Origin: Cyclospora cayetanensis
Taxonomy: Eukaryota; Apicomplexa; Conoidasida; Eucoccidiorida; Eimeriidae
Reading direction: 5' to 3'
Assembly: GCF_002999335.1 (NCBI RefSeq)
Contig: NW_020312203.1
Coordinates: 186,001-250,000 of the forward strand
DNA length: 64,000 bases
Part shown: positions 34,148 to 45,420 of the stretch, in pieces
Position numbering within the stretch: the first letter of the stretch is position 1
Layout: the number at the start of each line of letters is the position of its first letter
Notes under the pieces: generated by a model
The model's database searches: none
The model's input: the letters and a program-made list of their open reading frames with translations, nothing else
Told to the model about the DNA's origin: nothing
Made by a program: the position numbers and the translations under genes

Positions 34148-36751
34148 GCGCGTGCAGCACTCACATAAAACTTCCACACATGTGGCAGAGGGACGCTTGT
34201 CTTGCCGCCGAACCGGGCAAGCAGACGCTGTCGCAGAGCCAGCCGCAGAGGAGGTAGAGCACCTCAAAAAACACGGCTTTTTGGTGTCGTGGTTTTATGC
34301 CCCTCTTGCCAATGTAAAAAATGTAGGGTAGGGTGCATCCACTTTGCCGCCTAGAGCAACTTGCCGTTCTTTTGCACTGAGAGGCTTCCTGTACCTTCTG
34401 AGGAGAAATTCGGGATCCTCGTACTAGGTTCGCCTCTCCATGCTGCTCTGTTCCTTCCTGCCTGCCCCCTTCTCTGCTAATTCCTCCACTACCTGCCTTC
34501 CCTCCCTTCCCTACGCGCCGTCGTTATCTGCAGAAGCACGCGCTAAGCTGAACTACCAGTCGTCCCCCCCAAAGCACCAACGGCAGCGACCCCGTACTGT
34601 TGGCCTCATTGTCTGAGGGCCTGGCTGCGCTTGCAGCTTACCTAGAGGGATCTGCCAGCAGAGGCCTTGAGAAATAACACAGTTAATCTCCCCCGCCCCC
34701 CCCTCCCCCTCGATCGGGTCGCCATGCGCGGCACCCAGCCCGTTCGACAGCGAAGTGACAGACACTCCGCTGGCGGCCTCTACAGAAGGTGGCCATACAA
34801 TTGCTTTCCTTTATGCAAATTGGTGGCTATGCTGAGCAGCCTGTTTCTATGGGGGCGTGGTGATTCGCCTCTGCCCCTAGCCTTCTCTAGCCTTCTCTCT
34901 GAGGCCAAGAAGCAGCCTCCTCTAAACGGCTGCATTTCATACACTCTTCTCAAGCCTAGCTTGGGTGGGGTGATTATTAAGCTGGTCCCCGTTGCCTACT
35001 GGGGTTCTCCCGCTGCATAGGACAAGCCCGCGATTTGTGCAGGGGATACCCAGAAAGGTGCACAGAACAGCGCGGGGAACCGCAGCCTGCGCGCAGGCGA
35101 GCTGCAGCACAGAGGGATACACCGCCACACAACACACGCGCATTGGCGGGAGAGTGCAGCGCATAGGGGTGGTAGCCTCATGACGCATACGCATTTTCGC
35201 AACGCTTTTTGTTCATGACCACCCAAGCGCTGCACCTCCACGCTATTTTCCCTGGCGTTGCCAAGGGCGTTGACTTCCGCTGCCCCCGCTCTCACTTGGG
35301 GGGCACAGGAGGTGCGCGAAAAGCAGCGTCTGGAGCTTCCAGGGTTGCCCGTGCTCCCCAAGGTGTCATCCGCAGAGAGCAATGAAGAAGCGTAATTCCG
35401 CCTCACAGCGTTCTGCTTTCCCGCTACCCCTCTCGAGGTGGTACGGGAGGACGCAGCCCGAAGGCGGAAGCGCTGTATGGAGCCCCTTCGTGGAAGAGGC
35501 CGCCGAAGCGACATGCGCCTAAATACGCCCTTTGCGCAGTTCAATAACAGAAGAAAGTGGTGCACAAAGCGCATTTGACGCCGTTCCTTCGCCATCATGC
35601 GAGCAGCATAGCAGGACCAAGCCCCAAAGGAAGGCGGCGCTGCCATGTCCAACAGGCAGCGCCTGGAAAACCTCTTGCTTCCCATGGCCCATTTTTGCCC
35701 TATTCCTTCGCCGGCACGCAATCTTTAGCCAATCGGCGCGCGGACACTGCGCCTTAAAGCGCCTCGGAAGTATATGAGCCGCGTAGACAGGGGGCTGAAG
35801 ATCGTTGTATGTGCGCGCGCGGTTGCACCCGCAGCTGCTGCAACCACAGCGCCATTTTTTTTGCTAGGGGGGCAGCAGGGATTCCTCAGCAACTTCCGCA
35901 GAGCTGTGACACGCGAAAGCGCGCTCTTCTGTCTGTAACACTGCAGCCCTTGCGCGCAGGCGCGGCTACGCCTCTTTGACCAGGGTGCTCGCCACATTGA
36001 GACTGCGGACGCTACGAAGCCACTGCCCCAAGTACACATCACAAGGAGCTGCACCAGCGCGAGGAATTCGAGCATCCAGGCACCTTATCCACACCTGCGC
36101 GCGATCTCTTCTTTCCATCGGCGAGCAGCCTCGCTCACCACACCGCCACCGCGCGCCACTGGGGGTGTCGCTCTGCAGAAACTTCGCATCATCATCATTT
36201 GCATCTGCATCATCTGCATCATCATCATCTGTATCATCATCATCAACACCACCAGCATCATCATCATCTGCATCATCATCATCAACACCACCAGCATCAT
36301 CATCATCTGCAACATCATCATCTGCATCATCATCATCAACACCACCAGCATCATCATCATCATCAACACCACCAGCATCATTATCATCTGCAACATCATT
36401 ATCTGCATCATCATCATCATCATCTTCTGCATCTGCATCATTAGCAGCAGCACCAGAGGAAGCAACTCTCTGGGACGGGGAGGCGGTCGTGCAGAGCACC
36501 CTTGTGTGCAGCCACAAACACACACAGACACACACACGTTCTCCCACCGTCCACCAGAGCGTCCCTCATCACAGGAACGAAAGCCTCCTTCTTCTCCTGT
36601 ACACCGCCACCATCCGCAGCGTCAACAGCCACGCATACAGGGCCGTGAAGCGCGCAGCATCTTTTCTGAGAGCGCAGGAGAATTTTGAGGAGCGCCGGCG
36701 CAACCCCGACGGACTGGAAGCGTGGAGGGAGGACCACCGAGCAGCTTAAAA
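34148..36751. other. Unresolved region, possible minus-strand gene
   Basis: Long frames exist on both strands without recognisable domains. The best candidates are on the minus strand: 36547-35966, which contains an Asp-rich repeat followed by ordinary-looking sequence (VWIRCLDARIPRAGAAPCD), and 35721-34996 (241 codons, basic, Arg/Ser-rich). No consistent splice model joins them. The region between 34148 and 35000 is C-rich and looks like the 3' flank of the pseudokinase gene. I cannot say whether a gene is present. Confidence 0.3.
36190..36450. repeat. (ATC/GAT)n minisatellite
   Basis: About 260 bases of catcat(c)/aacaccaccagcatc units in a higher-order pattern of roughly 39-60 bases. It is open in several frames. 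On the plus strand it reads Ser-rich or His-rich, and on the minus strand an Asp-rich acidic tract (DDDDAGGVDDDD units). It ends about 300 bases before the NOT3 start codon. Confidence 0.9.
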
Positions 36752-38229
36752 ATGGCAGAAAAACGCCGTTTGCAGCAGGAAGTCGATCGTACTTTGAAGC
36801 GCGTGGAGGAGGGTTGCGATGCTTTTTTTGAGCTCCACGGAAAATTTCGAGTTCAGCAAAGCCCCAAGATCGAGGGCGAGCTGAAGCGCGAGATCAAGAA
36901 GCTGCAGCGCTTCAGAGACCTCATCAAGGCCTGGCAGGCGCATGCAGACATCAAGGAGAAAGCGCCTCTCGACGAGGCGAGGAAGCGCATTGAGCGAGGC
37001 ATGGAAGCCTTTAAGCAATGCGAGCGCGAGAGCAAGATCAAAGCCTTCAGCAAGGAGGGGCTTGCGGCGAGGCAAAAGAATCCAGGGCCAGAAGAGAAGC
37101 AGCGGGAGGTGTTGGTGGATGCGTTGCAGCAGTTGCAGCGGGAGATGGAGGCGCATGAGATAGAGCTGGAAGCGCTCAATCCGCGGAAGGGCAAGCGCGA
37201 CAGAGATCGGGAACGTGAAAAGAAGCGGCTTGAGCTACAGATTGAGCAGCACAAGCACCACATCGACAAAGTAGAGTTGGTGCTCAGGCTATGGGATAAG
37301 GAGGAGCTCCAACCGGAGTCTATAGAAGCCATCAGCAGCGCTTTGAAGGAATACCTTCTGAACAGCGCAGATCCAGACTATGTCTTTGATGCAAGTGTGT
37401 ATGAATGCATCACCAGCGAAGCGCCAGATACTGAAGCCGATATCAAAGACAGCAATTCCGATACTGCGCACTGTGAGATAAACATCGTCCTCCTACCCTC
37501 ATTCCTCCATCAGAAAGCTTTGAGTGCTTGCTGGCTTGTAGAGCGCTCCTTGCCGTCTGAATTTTGCTGTCTTTGCTCTGCGGTGTTTGCTGTTGTTGCT
37601 GCTTCTGGGCTGATAACGAAGAGGCCGGCGGGAAGGCGGGGAGGGGGGGTAGACGATAGAGAGAGGAGCAAGGAGGAGAGGGGGGATTCTGGAGGTGGGA
37701 GGTGATGGGTGTTGGTGGTTTTGCTCTTTGTGTACGTGTATGTGTGTGTGTGTGGGGGCTTGGCAATGGGAAGGGGAATGAGGATAAGGGGAATGGTGGT
37801 AGTGGAAGCGGAGAGGGGCTGCATGGTTTTTTTTGCTGGAGGACGGGGGTACAGTGGATGTACACCCTGCGGGTGCAGCGGTCATTTTTGAAGGGCGTGC
37901 GCTGTCTGTTGCATCCCCCTGAGGTTGCGATCGCTTTTATTTGGAGCGCTCATTGTGCGTCTCGTGTGGCGACGCAGCGGTGGATACCCTTGCGAGTGGC
38001 GCTGTGGAGGGGGCCAGTCCTGCATCCGGAGGGGCACGCAGTATGAATGGCAGTAAAGCAACGGCAGCAGAGAGCAGTAGCAGCAGTTGCGGAAGTGCCA
38101 GTTGTGACGGCAGCAGCAGTCGGCGGGCAGTGAGTGCCTCTGAGGAGCCTGACATCGCTTCAAAAAACAACTGCAGCAGGCGGAGCAGCAGTCCAAGCAA
38201 CGCTGCCAGCAGCACTGCCACGAAGAGCA

Positions 38230-38268
<39 letters not shown>

Positions 38269-38939
38269 TGAAGGGGATGGAAGGAAGCGCAGCAGCCTCC
38301 CCTGCATGTTGGTCGTCAGTTCTGCAGCAACAAAATCCCACCCTGGGCGCTGCTGCTGCTACTGCTTCTTGGCGCGGCGAGCAATCGGCCGCATCTCCTG
38401 CAGCAGCAACTCAAAGCAGCGGTAGCAGCAGCAACAGTCGCAGAGCTTCCGAAGTGGGCAACGTATGGAAGACTGGCAGGCTGCATGTGACTGCAGAGCA
38501 ACAGAGAAATGTAGGGACGCCTCCCGCGGTAGATCGGCAGCAGCAGCAACAGCAGCAGCAGCAGCAGCGGAGTGGCGGTGGGTTGGCAGCAGCAAGCGTT
38601 GCGCCTTGGAAGGCGAAGGCAGCGTCAGCAGCTGCTGTTACTGCCTCGCCGGCTACGGCAGTTGATGCAGGGGGAGGGGGTATTGCAAAGGCTCAAGGCA
38701 AGCAACAACAACAACAACAGCAACAGCAACAGGAACTAGAGCAACGGCCGCTTGCTGAAAGCACGAGCAGCGGCAGCAGCCAAGCAAGCAACACAGCAGC
38801 AGCACTTGAAGGAGCAGGCGGCTCTCCCTCAACCTACGGATTTCCAGGATCTTACCAGCTTCCTACGGAGGCCGCAACTGAAGACCGTAAGGAAATTTGT
38901 CGAGAGAGAGAGAGAGAGCGAGAGAGAGAGGGAAATGTA

Positions 38940-38971
<32 letters not shown>

Positions 38972-40126
38972 GGGAGAGAGAGGGAGATACATATATATAT
39001 ATATATATAGGGAGAGAGGGAGATATATATATATATAGGGAGAGAGAGGGAGATATATATATATATATAGGGAGAGAGGAAAATGTTTATATATGGGGAG
39101 AGAGAGAGAGTTGTGCGGCTGCATGGAGACGGCTGTTTTGCAGCTTTCGATCCGCCGCTGAGGCCGGAGGGGCGAGGGGGTGTCTATCGCGCTTATTTTT
39201 GCCGCCTTGTCTTAATCGCTATCCTTTTCCATCACTTTTTTCTTTCTTCCTCCCGCTGACCATCTATCTATATAGATATGTATATCTAGGTATCTGACAT
39301 ATCTATTTATCTACATCTGGAAAGGTCTACATGTCTATCATACATCTATATATGGCTATTCATATATATATATATATATATATGTGCCTCGTTTAGCGGC
39401 CACTTTGCATGCCGATGCAACCTAGTCAACGCTTCCGCCTTCCCTCCCTTCGAAGACCCTTCTCAGCGCCTTTTTTAACCTGCGCCTCTGGATCCGAATG
39501 GTGCACTGTTTTGCATGCAGTCTCTCTCGTGGCTTCACTCGTCGCTGCTTCATGCAGTGACCGTCCGCTGCCATGCGATGCCGACTTTTCTTCATCTGCC
39601 TCCCCCTCGTCGCCGTTCTTCTGGCCACCGTGGGTTCCCAGGGGAGATACGCTCCCGCCTTGCCTCCACCTAAGGGCCCCCTGGGGGCCCTCTGGGGGCC
39701 CCCAGGGGGCCCCCTCCACGGGTTCTGGAGGGGGAAGCCTCCAAGGAGCGAGCGGCTCTGGTGCGCCGCTTGGCCCTCCGGACTGCTTCCCGAAGGGTCG
39801 CTTTGCTGCCGCAGACAGTCGAGACTTTTTCAAGCGCCTGCAGACAGATGCTCTTTTCTTTGCTTTCTACTTCCAGAGGGTAAGGTTAAATGTCTGGTGG
39901 CCAGTTGCTCGCCGAATAGGAAAGGCCAATGAAGGGAGAACAAAACCTCTCGATTTGTGTTCCGCTTTGCCATTTCATAAATCCGCTCAACTTCCTCCCG
40001 GTTCTCTTTTCCGACGCTTCTCCCTCTTTGCCTCTCATTACCTTCAGATTCTTCCATGGAGGTGCCTCATCCGAGGTTCTTCCCAACTTGCTTTCCCTGC
40101 TGCCTTCTCTATTTACATAGATGTGC

Positions 40127-40157
<31 letters not shown>

Positions 40158-40174
40158 CATATTTGTATATATAT

Positions 40175-40205
<31 letters not shown>

Positions 40206-40795
40206 TGTATGTGTAAATACTTTTCGTGTGGGAGACCTCGGACTTTGGGAGCGTCTCGCACTGCCAGCAGTGTGTGCTTCTCTGTGCTTCTCTGTGCTTT
40301 TTCCTCCAGCTTTCTCTTTCAGTTTGTGCCTTGCTCCTCTCGAAGAGTCGCAGTCGCGATTTCTTGGGGTGGGTGTATATATTTCAATCGTGCAGTGCGA
40401 TGCCTCTTGGGTAGTGTCTTTTTGTTGCAGGGGACAGTGCAGCAGCTGCACGCGGCTCAGGAACTGAAGGCGCAGTCCTGGCGCTTTCACAAGAAGTTTC
40501 TCACGTGGTTTCAGAGGCTTGAGGAACCCCGTGTCTCTACAGACAAATACGAGCAGGGCACCTACATTTACTTCGACTACGACAACGGTCTGCTGTTTTT
40601 CGCTGTTGCCAATGCTGCTGCTGTTGCTGGTTCCGTTCTGCTTGTCGCTGGTGCGTGGATTGCTGCTATTTAGCTCTTCTTCTTGAAGCGCTTGCACGAC
40701 GCGCTGCTGCTGTTGGTTCTGCAGGCTGGTGTTCGCGGGTGAAGCACGATTTTACCTTTGAGTACATCTACCTAGAAGACGAGCTGCAGGAGTGA
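36752..40795 (+). CDS. NOT3: CCR4-NOT complex subunit NOT3/NOT5
   Basis: Five exons: 36752-37472, 37978-38886, 39521-39879, 40431-40587 and 40725-40795, about 738 residues. The protein is a scaffold of the CCR4-NOT mRNA deadenylase and repressor complex. Residues 1-230 form the helical NOT3 N-terminal domain ([72 protein letters not shown]). A Ser/Ala/Gln-rich linker of about 330 residues follows, with three polyQ runs. The C-terminal NOT-box is complete: [53 protein letters not shown] and [12 protein letters not shown]. All introns are GT-AG and phases match. Exon 3 contains GGGGCCC palindromes encoding a Gly/Pro-rich stretch before the NOT-box. It is tail to tail with the gene at 41670. Confidence 0.93.
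38231..38268. repeat. CAG (polyglutamine) tract in NOT3 linker
   Basis: Twelve uninterrupted CAG codons within exon 2 of NOT3. Further CAG/CAA tracts in the same exon lie near 38538-38568 and 38704-38732. Confidence 0.9.
38905..39100. repeat. Composite (GA)n/(TA)n repeat in NOT3 intron
   Basis: Alternating blocks of gagaga and tatata recur about five times as a unit of roughly 35-45 bases (ggagagagagggagata followed by a TA run). The array lies wholly in the intron 38887-39520. Confidence 0.9.
39359..39384. repeat. (TA)n microsatellite
   Basis: A short run of TA dinucleotides in the same NOT3 intron, downstream of the composite array. A similar TA/TG-rich run lies in the next intron at about 40120-40215. 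Confidence 0.8.
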
Positions 40796-41669
40796 CACCG
40801 TAGAACGTGTTTCTCCCCTGCGTCTGCGGGTGCCACCGCTGCGGTTGCAGCTGCCACTCCTATAGGGTGAAGCAAACCTTGTCTAAGACGCAAACGCGGC
40901 TTGGTAGATGGCGGCTGCAGCAGCAAGGCCAGTACTATGGCTGTGAGCGGCAGCACTAACTGCTGCATTTGCAGCTTCGCGGGAGGCTTGACGAGCCTGC
41001 TGCCTCTGCGAATTTCGATTGCAGTTTTGTTGCGCAGTGAGCTGGTAGCTAGCTGCTTAGCTCGTTGGCTCGCGGCTAGCAGGTTGCTGGGCAAGCTGTA
41101 TCGCAAAAAAAAGGCCCCTGCCCCCTATTAGGTGGATGACTGACTGCGCAGGCAGTGATGCCATCTGTAGCTCGTTACATCTGTTTTCCATTTTTATTCT
41201 CTCTCTCTTTGGCTTGCTTTTCGCCTTCCTGCCTGCCTCGCTCTCCGTATCATCCGGCTCGTGGGTGTGTGTGTGCACGCGTACGTAAGTTTGTGCCGCT
41301 ATCCGATCAAATAAATAGCACAAATTCTACGTCGCCCTCTGATCTGCCTATTCCTACCGCTACGTAGAGTGAATGTATACGGACACCGTGCGACTAGGGG
41401 AATCTTAGCGATCCTCCGCATCTGGCTAGACACCGAGACGGCTTGCTCTAAAATCGAGGCCATCGGACGTAAGGGCCCTCGTGCTCTGAATACCGTAAAA
41501 TTGAAAAATGTGACAGGCTGTTGTCGAGCAGCGAATTCGACACAGTACAAGTAGCGGCGTCACAGTAGCAGTAGGGGCCCCTGTGGCGCACACCCCTACT
41601 AGTTGCATCACCGAGAGGGTCGACGGCAGCAATGCAGCAGTATGTATGTGTGGGAGCGGTCTCGTGCGT

Positions 41670-42462
41670 TCACGCTTCCTTCCAATTCTTTTTGTTGGGG
41701 ACTCGGACTTTGGGCTTGATTGGGTTTGCTGCTGCCTGTGATGTATGTGGTAGCTTAAGGGTCTTTTTCGCCGCTTCAAAGTCCGCAGATACATCGTACA
41801 GCTGTGGAAAGCGAGCGAAGTTGAAGAGCCAATCAGCTCGCGTGTTGGTGACTGTGAACCCTGGGAAAGGTGGCAGTGGGGTGGGCAGCTCTGAAGAAGA
41901 GAGCACACACACAGTACGGACGCAAAGAAGCAAGTAGCCGAAGAGGACGCACTCCCGTGTTAGCAGCGCGCAGCGGGCCAGGTATCTCCTACAATTCAAC
42001 AGCAGTGGGTAAGGAGATAGGGAATTCTGCAAGGCAACACAGCAGCTTGTTTGCGCTCTGTGGAAAGGCCCAGAACCGGACCATTTGGCTACCTTGTACG
42101 GGTATGGCGAGCGGAAAGAGGTCTTGCTGTTGCAGCAAGTTCGGGGGAGGAGCATCGATAGGCAGCGGGGGAATCACTACCAACAGACGGCCAGAATCGA
42201 ACCGCGCCTCCGCTCGGCTCCAGTCTGCAGGCCTGAGACATACCCGAGCACGGACCGCAAGTGGCTGTGAATACAGGTTGTGCTTAGAGTCGACCTCCGA
42301 CCCTCCACGCAAATACTACAAGAAAATACTTACATTCATACACATATCCGTAGAGCTGTTGAGGTGTAGAAATATACTTATGTTTCTACATGTATATAGG
42401 GATATATAGGTTAAAAGAAGGTGTGGGAAGTCGTCAGATCATACGCGTATAGTACATACATG

Positions 42463-42521
<59 letters not shown>

Positions 42522-44772
42522 GTGGGGAGTAATGTCCATACACATCACGAAGGAATGAGATGGAAGCCGTGCAGATATGTAAGAAGAGTGGGCTTTAGAA
42601 GACCTCTCGATGAATGTTTATCTAGAGGTCGTTCCCTGGAAGACAGGGAAACAGTGAATGTTTAGTCAGCTGTGGCCTTTTCTGGATTGAAGGGGCCGTG
42701 CCTGGCTACAAGAGAGGGTATAGAGGGATGGCTGGTTGTGGGGTTGACACACACCAGGCGAGTCTGAGAGCCCTTTGATACCTCTGGTAATCCAACGATC
42801 GGCCATCGCGGAATCGTGTTTTCTGCAGAGCGCAAACCGAGCCGTATCACGAAGCCTAGATATAAACACTACCCCCTTTTGCAAAGGGCAGATTTTCCGC
42901 CTGCCTCCTACCACATGCCCTTCTAACATCGACCTCCCTCAGAGTCCCTCCCTCGTCTGCTTGGGAGACTTCGACACGCACGATGAAGTCAGATAAGCGA
43001 AAGTGCAGAGCATGGTAAAGACAGACGGAAGGCAGGGCGTGTGCAGCAGGCCAAGTGAGAGGCAAGGCGCAGTGATGGGCTCCGAATACACACACATGCA
43101 TGGGCACAACTGTATCGATACATATATACATGTATATATATTTACATGCACGCATACATGCGGAAGGAGGTATACAGCGAGCCGCAGCAGAGCGCCGCAT
43201 AAGAACGAATAGGGGCAAAAGAGGAGGGAGAGCGATGGGAGAGGGGGGGGTTTATGGACTAGGTCACGGTATTTTCTGGAGTGGCCAGGGGGAGAGGTGC
43301 GCATTGGAGTTTGTTTGCAGACAAGACAGCAGAGAAGGACAGAGAAAGAAGAGAAAGCGAAATGTGGTGCAACAGTGCTGGCATGAAGATGCACACGACC
43401 AAGCGAAGCGCGAGGCAGTAAGGTTCCATCGGGGGAGGCGGCCTCTTGAGAAAAGTTTCCTAAGAGAGAACCATGGAGCTTTTCAATCTGCGTACAAACG
43501 TCTCGGTTTCCCACTTAAGGGCACGAGTGCTTTTGGGGGCGTTGATAATCAGACAAGGCAAAGGCGGAGGGAGATAGGGGGGCTTCCTGCGGTTAGCGAT
43601 GCGTTCCTCTGCAGCCTCTACGGTCTCTTCCCATAGGAAATCCTCATTCAAAACGTAGTTTGATGCCAGCTCGTCGACAGAGGGTGTCGAAGCCACCGAA
43701 CCGCAAGGAGGGCGCGCCTCTGAATGCAAGGCAGGTCGACAAAACAAAGATCTCTCTGTCGATGCGCAACCCCGACAACGCGGCAGGAAGAGCCTTCTCT
43801 GAGTGCAGGGAGCCTTCTCTCCACCCCCACAACATCACAAGCAAGCGGCAAGAGCATGAGCAACAGCACAAACGTTGACAGCGCAGCAGAGGAGGAAGCA
43901 GAATCTCAGCAGGAAATACGCCGTTCTCGCACACCCGGTATGATCTCTGCCTCTCGGTGCCTCCCTACGAGGGAGAGTTGCACCGCAATATCTCGAGGGG
44001 AGACTCCTGGCAGCCACACCTCCAGTAACACGCCCCCTCCTCGGGGTTCCTCTATGTCCGCTTGCTGCTGCTCGCGCTGCTCTGAGCAGCCATCTGGAGT
44101 CGCTGAGCCCTCTGAGGCTCCCTGCAGCTGCATGCAGAATGGCGGTGGTTGCTGCACGGGCCTTGCAGATGCAGTTGTTGCTGCCTCACGTGCTGCCTCC
44201 GCTGCGGCTTCCGCTTGTGCAACCACTGCAGACGCTGCTGCTTCATAGTACACTTCGGCGCCAACGCGCTGCAGGTGCACATCAAAGTCGTAGAAATAAC
44301 TGAGAGGACCAAGTAGCCCTCCAAGCTGCTGCTCCTGTGCCTGTTGGTGTTGCTGTTCTTGTTGTTGTTGCCGTTCTTGTTGTTGCTGCTGCAGCTGCTG
44401 CTGCGAAACCGTTGGCTTGAGCCAGTGGTATATCCTCAGGCGGCCAAAACCCCGAATGTCTTCGGGAACAGCCACTCCCGTTCTCCCTGCTGCAGAGGCG
44501 CGGGTGCTCCTGTTGTTGCCGTGGGGAAGCTGTAAAGCGCAAAGGAACGACGTGTACTGTGGCACTGCTGATGCCCGATGTGTCGATAAGTCGCAAGAGC
44601 GCGAGCGAATACGGGCATGTCGGGGAGGGTGATTTCTCGAGAGGACGCCTGCGTCCAGTCCTTGAAACTCGGGGGGCAGGGACGGTGGAGGGGCCCTTAG
44701 GGGCCCCACGAGGCTACCCGCCGTTGCGACCCCTGCCAGTCCTAGCAGCAGAAGAAGCCCAAAAGTGGTCAT
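41670..44772 (-). CDS. Secreted or ER-targeted protein, possible Hsp20-like fold
   Basis: Four exons agree in phase: 44772-43935, 43719-43472, 42264-42093 and 41890-41670, about 492 residues. It begins with a clear signal peptide (MTTFGLLLLLGLAGVATAGS), so it should enter the secretory pathway. A Gln-rich run at about residues 140-165 separates an N-terminal part (GRLRIYHWLKP) from a segment LLEVWLPGVSPRDIAVQLSL, which resembles the strand region of Hsp20/CS beta-sandwich proteins (LPGV...DI.V.L). Exon 3 has ARFDSGRLLVVIPPLP, like the closing strands of that fold. Between them lies an insertion of about 100 residues (DELASNYVLNEDFLWEE). No family was recognised with certainty, and no membrane segment was seen after the signal peptide. 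GGGGCCCC palindromes lie inside the early coding region and just upstream of the start. Confidence 0.6.
42468..42519. repeat. (TA)n microsatellite in intron
   Basis: About 25 consecutive TA dinucleotides between exons 2 and 3 of the secreted-protein gene (43471-42265). Confidence 0.95.
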
Positions 44773-44875
44773 GTCGCACAGCAGGGGCCCCTCTTGGGGG
44801 AAGCGGGGGCGCCCAGGCGCTACGCGTTGAAGGGAACCGGTCGAGTATCGCGGCGAAGGGCCCCTAGGGGCCCCC
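44690..44875. promoter_or_regulatory. Clustered GGGGCCCC palindromes around a start codon
   Basis: At least four palindromic cores occur here: two at about 44690-44705 inside the first coding exon, and others near 44783-44790 and 44858-44876 upstream of the ATG at 44772 (minus strand). The pairs are separated by a few bases (CCTTAGGGGCCCC, CCTAGGGGCCCC). A promoter role is speculative. Confidence 0.35.
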
Positions 44876-45341
44876 AGGATGCAGGACGTGAGGTCAAGGA
44901 GATCGCATTCAAAGGAGAAAGCTCAGAAAAAGAGCGAGAATTCGGTTGTTTCGGCGTGGTACGAACTCCAAAGGAAGGGATTAGGGCCCTTGCGGTCTCG
45001 AAGTCGGTGCTTGTGCGCGCGGCTGCAACAGAAAGGGTGCTGGAGTTAGAATGCAGACAATACAAAGGCACACGCTACATGCTCAAGAGTGCTAAACAGA
45101 AATACGGACATAGTGCCAATGTCTACGGCGTGTATGGACCGCTTGCTTGCTGTTCGCACATGGAGGGGCCAGGGTAGCGGGTTGGAGGCCCCCCCACGTA
45201 CTCCCTCGGGGGGCAGCCATACAGGCGAAGCGGCTCTTGCACACAGGCGTATGCACCCTAAGAAAATGCAAAAATCTTATTTTCAAGCAGAAGGCCACAG
45301 CTGTATTCAAAGCATATACTTGGACGTGCAGAGACAGCAAG

Positions 45342-45415
45342 TGCTCCCGAGGGGGCTCGAACCCCTGACCTTCGGTTCATAAGACCAACGCTCTAACCAG
45401 CTGAGCCACGGGAGC
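45342..45415 (-). tRNA. trnI-UAU: tRNA-Ile (anticodon UAU)
   Basis: The 74-base minus-strand sequence folds into a complete cloverleaf. The acceptor stem is GCTCCCG/CGGGAGC (seven perfect pairs), with discriminator A. The D arm is GCTC-AGCTGGTTA-GAGC. The anticodon stem TTGGT/ACCGA holds loop CTTATGA with anticodon TAT, decoding AUA isoleucine. The variable loop is AGGTC and the T arm AGGGG-TTCGAGC-CCCCT. The two tRNA promoter boxes (A box TGGCTCAGCTGG, B box GGTTCGAGCCC) are internal. There is no intron and no encoded CCA. It stands alone at the edge of a gene-poor stretch. Confidence 0.95.
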
Positions 45416-45420
45416 TGACG

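Noticed and set aside
34996..35721. 241-codon minus-strand ORF as a confident gene
   Set aside because: It is Arg/Ser-rich with no domain, competing open frames on the other strand and no splice context. It is mentioned only as unresolved.
36199..36444. His-rich plus-strand ORF
   Set aside because: It is purely a frame of the (ATC)n minisatellite.
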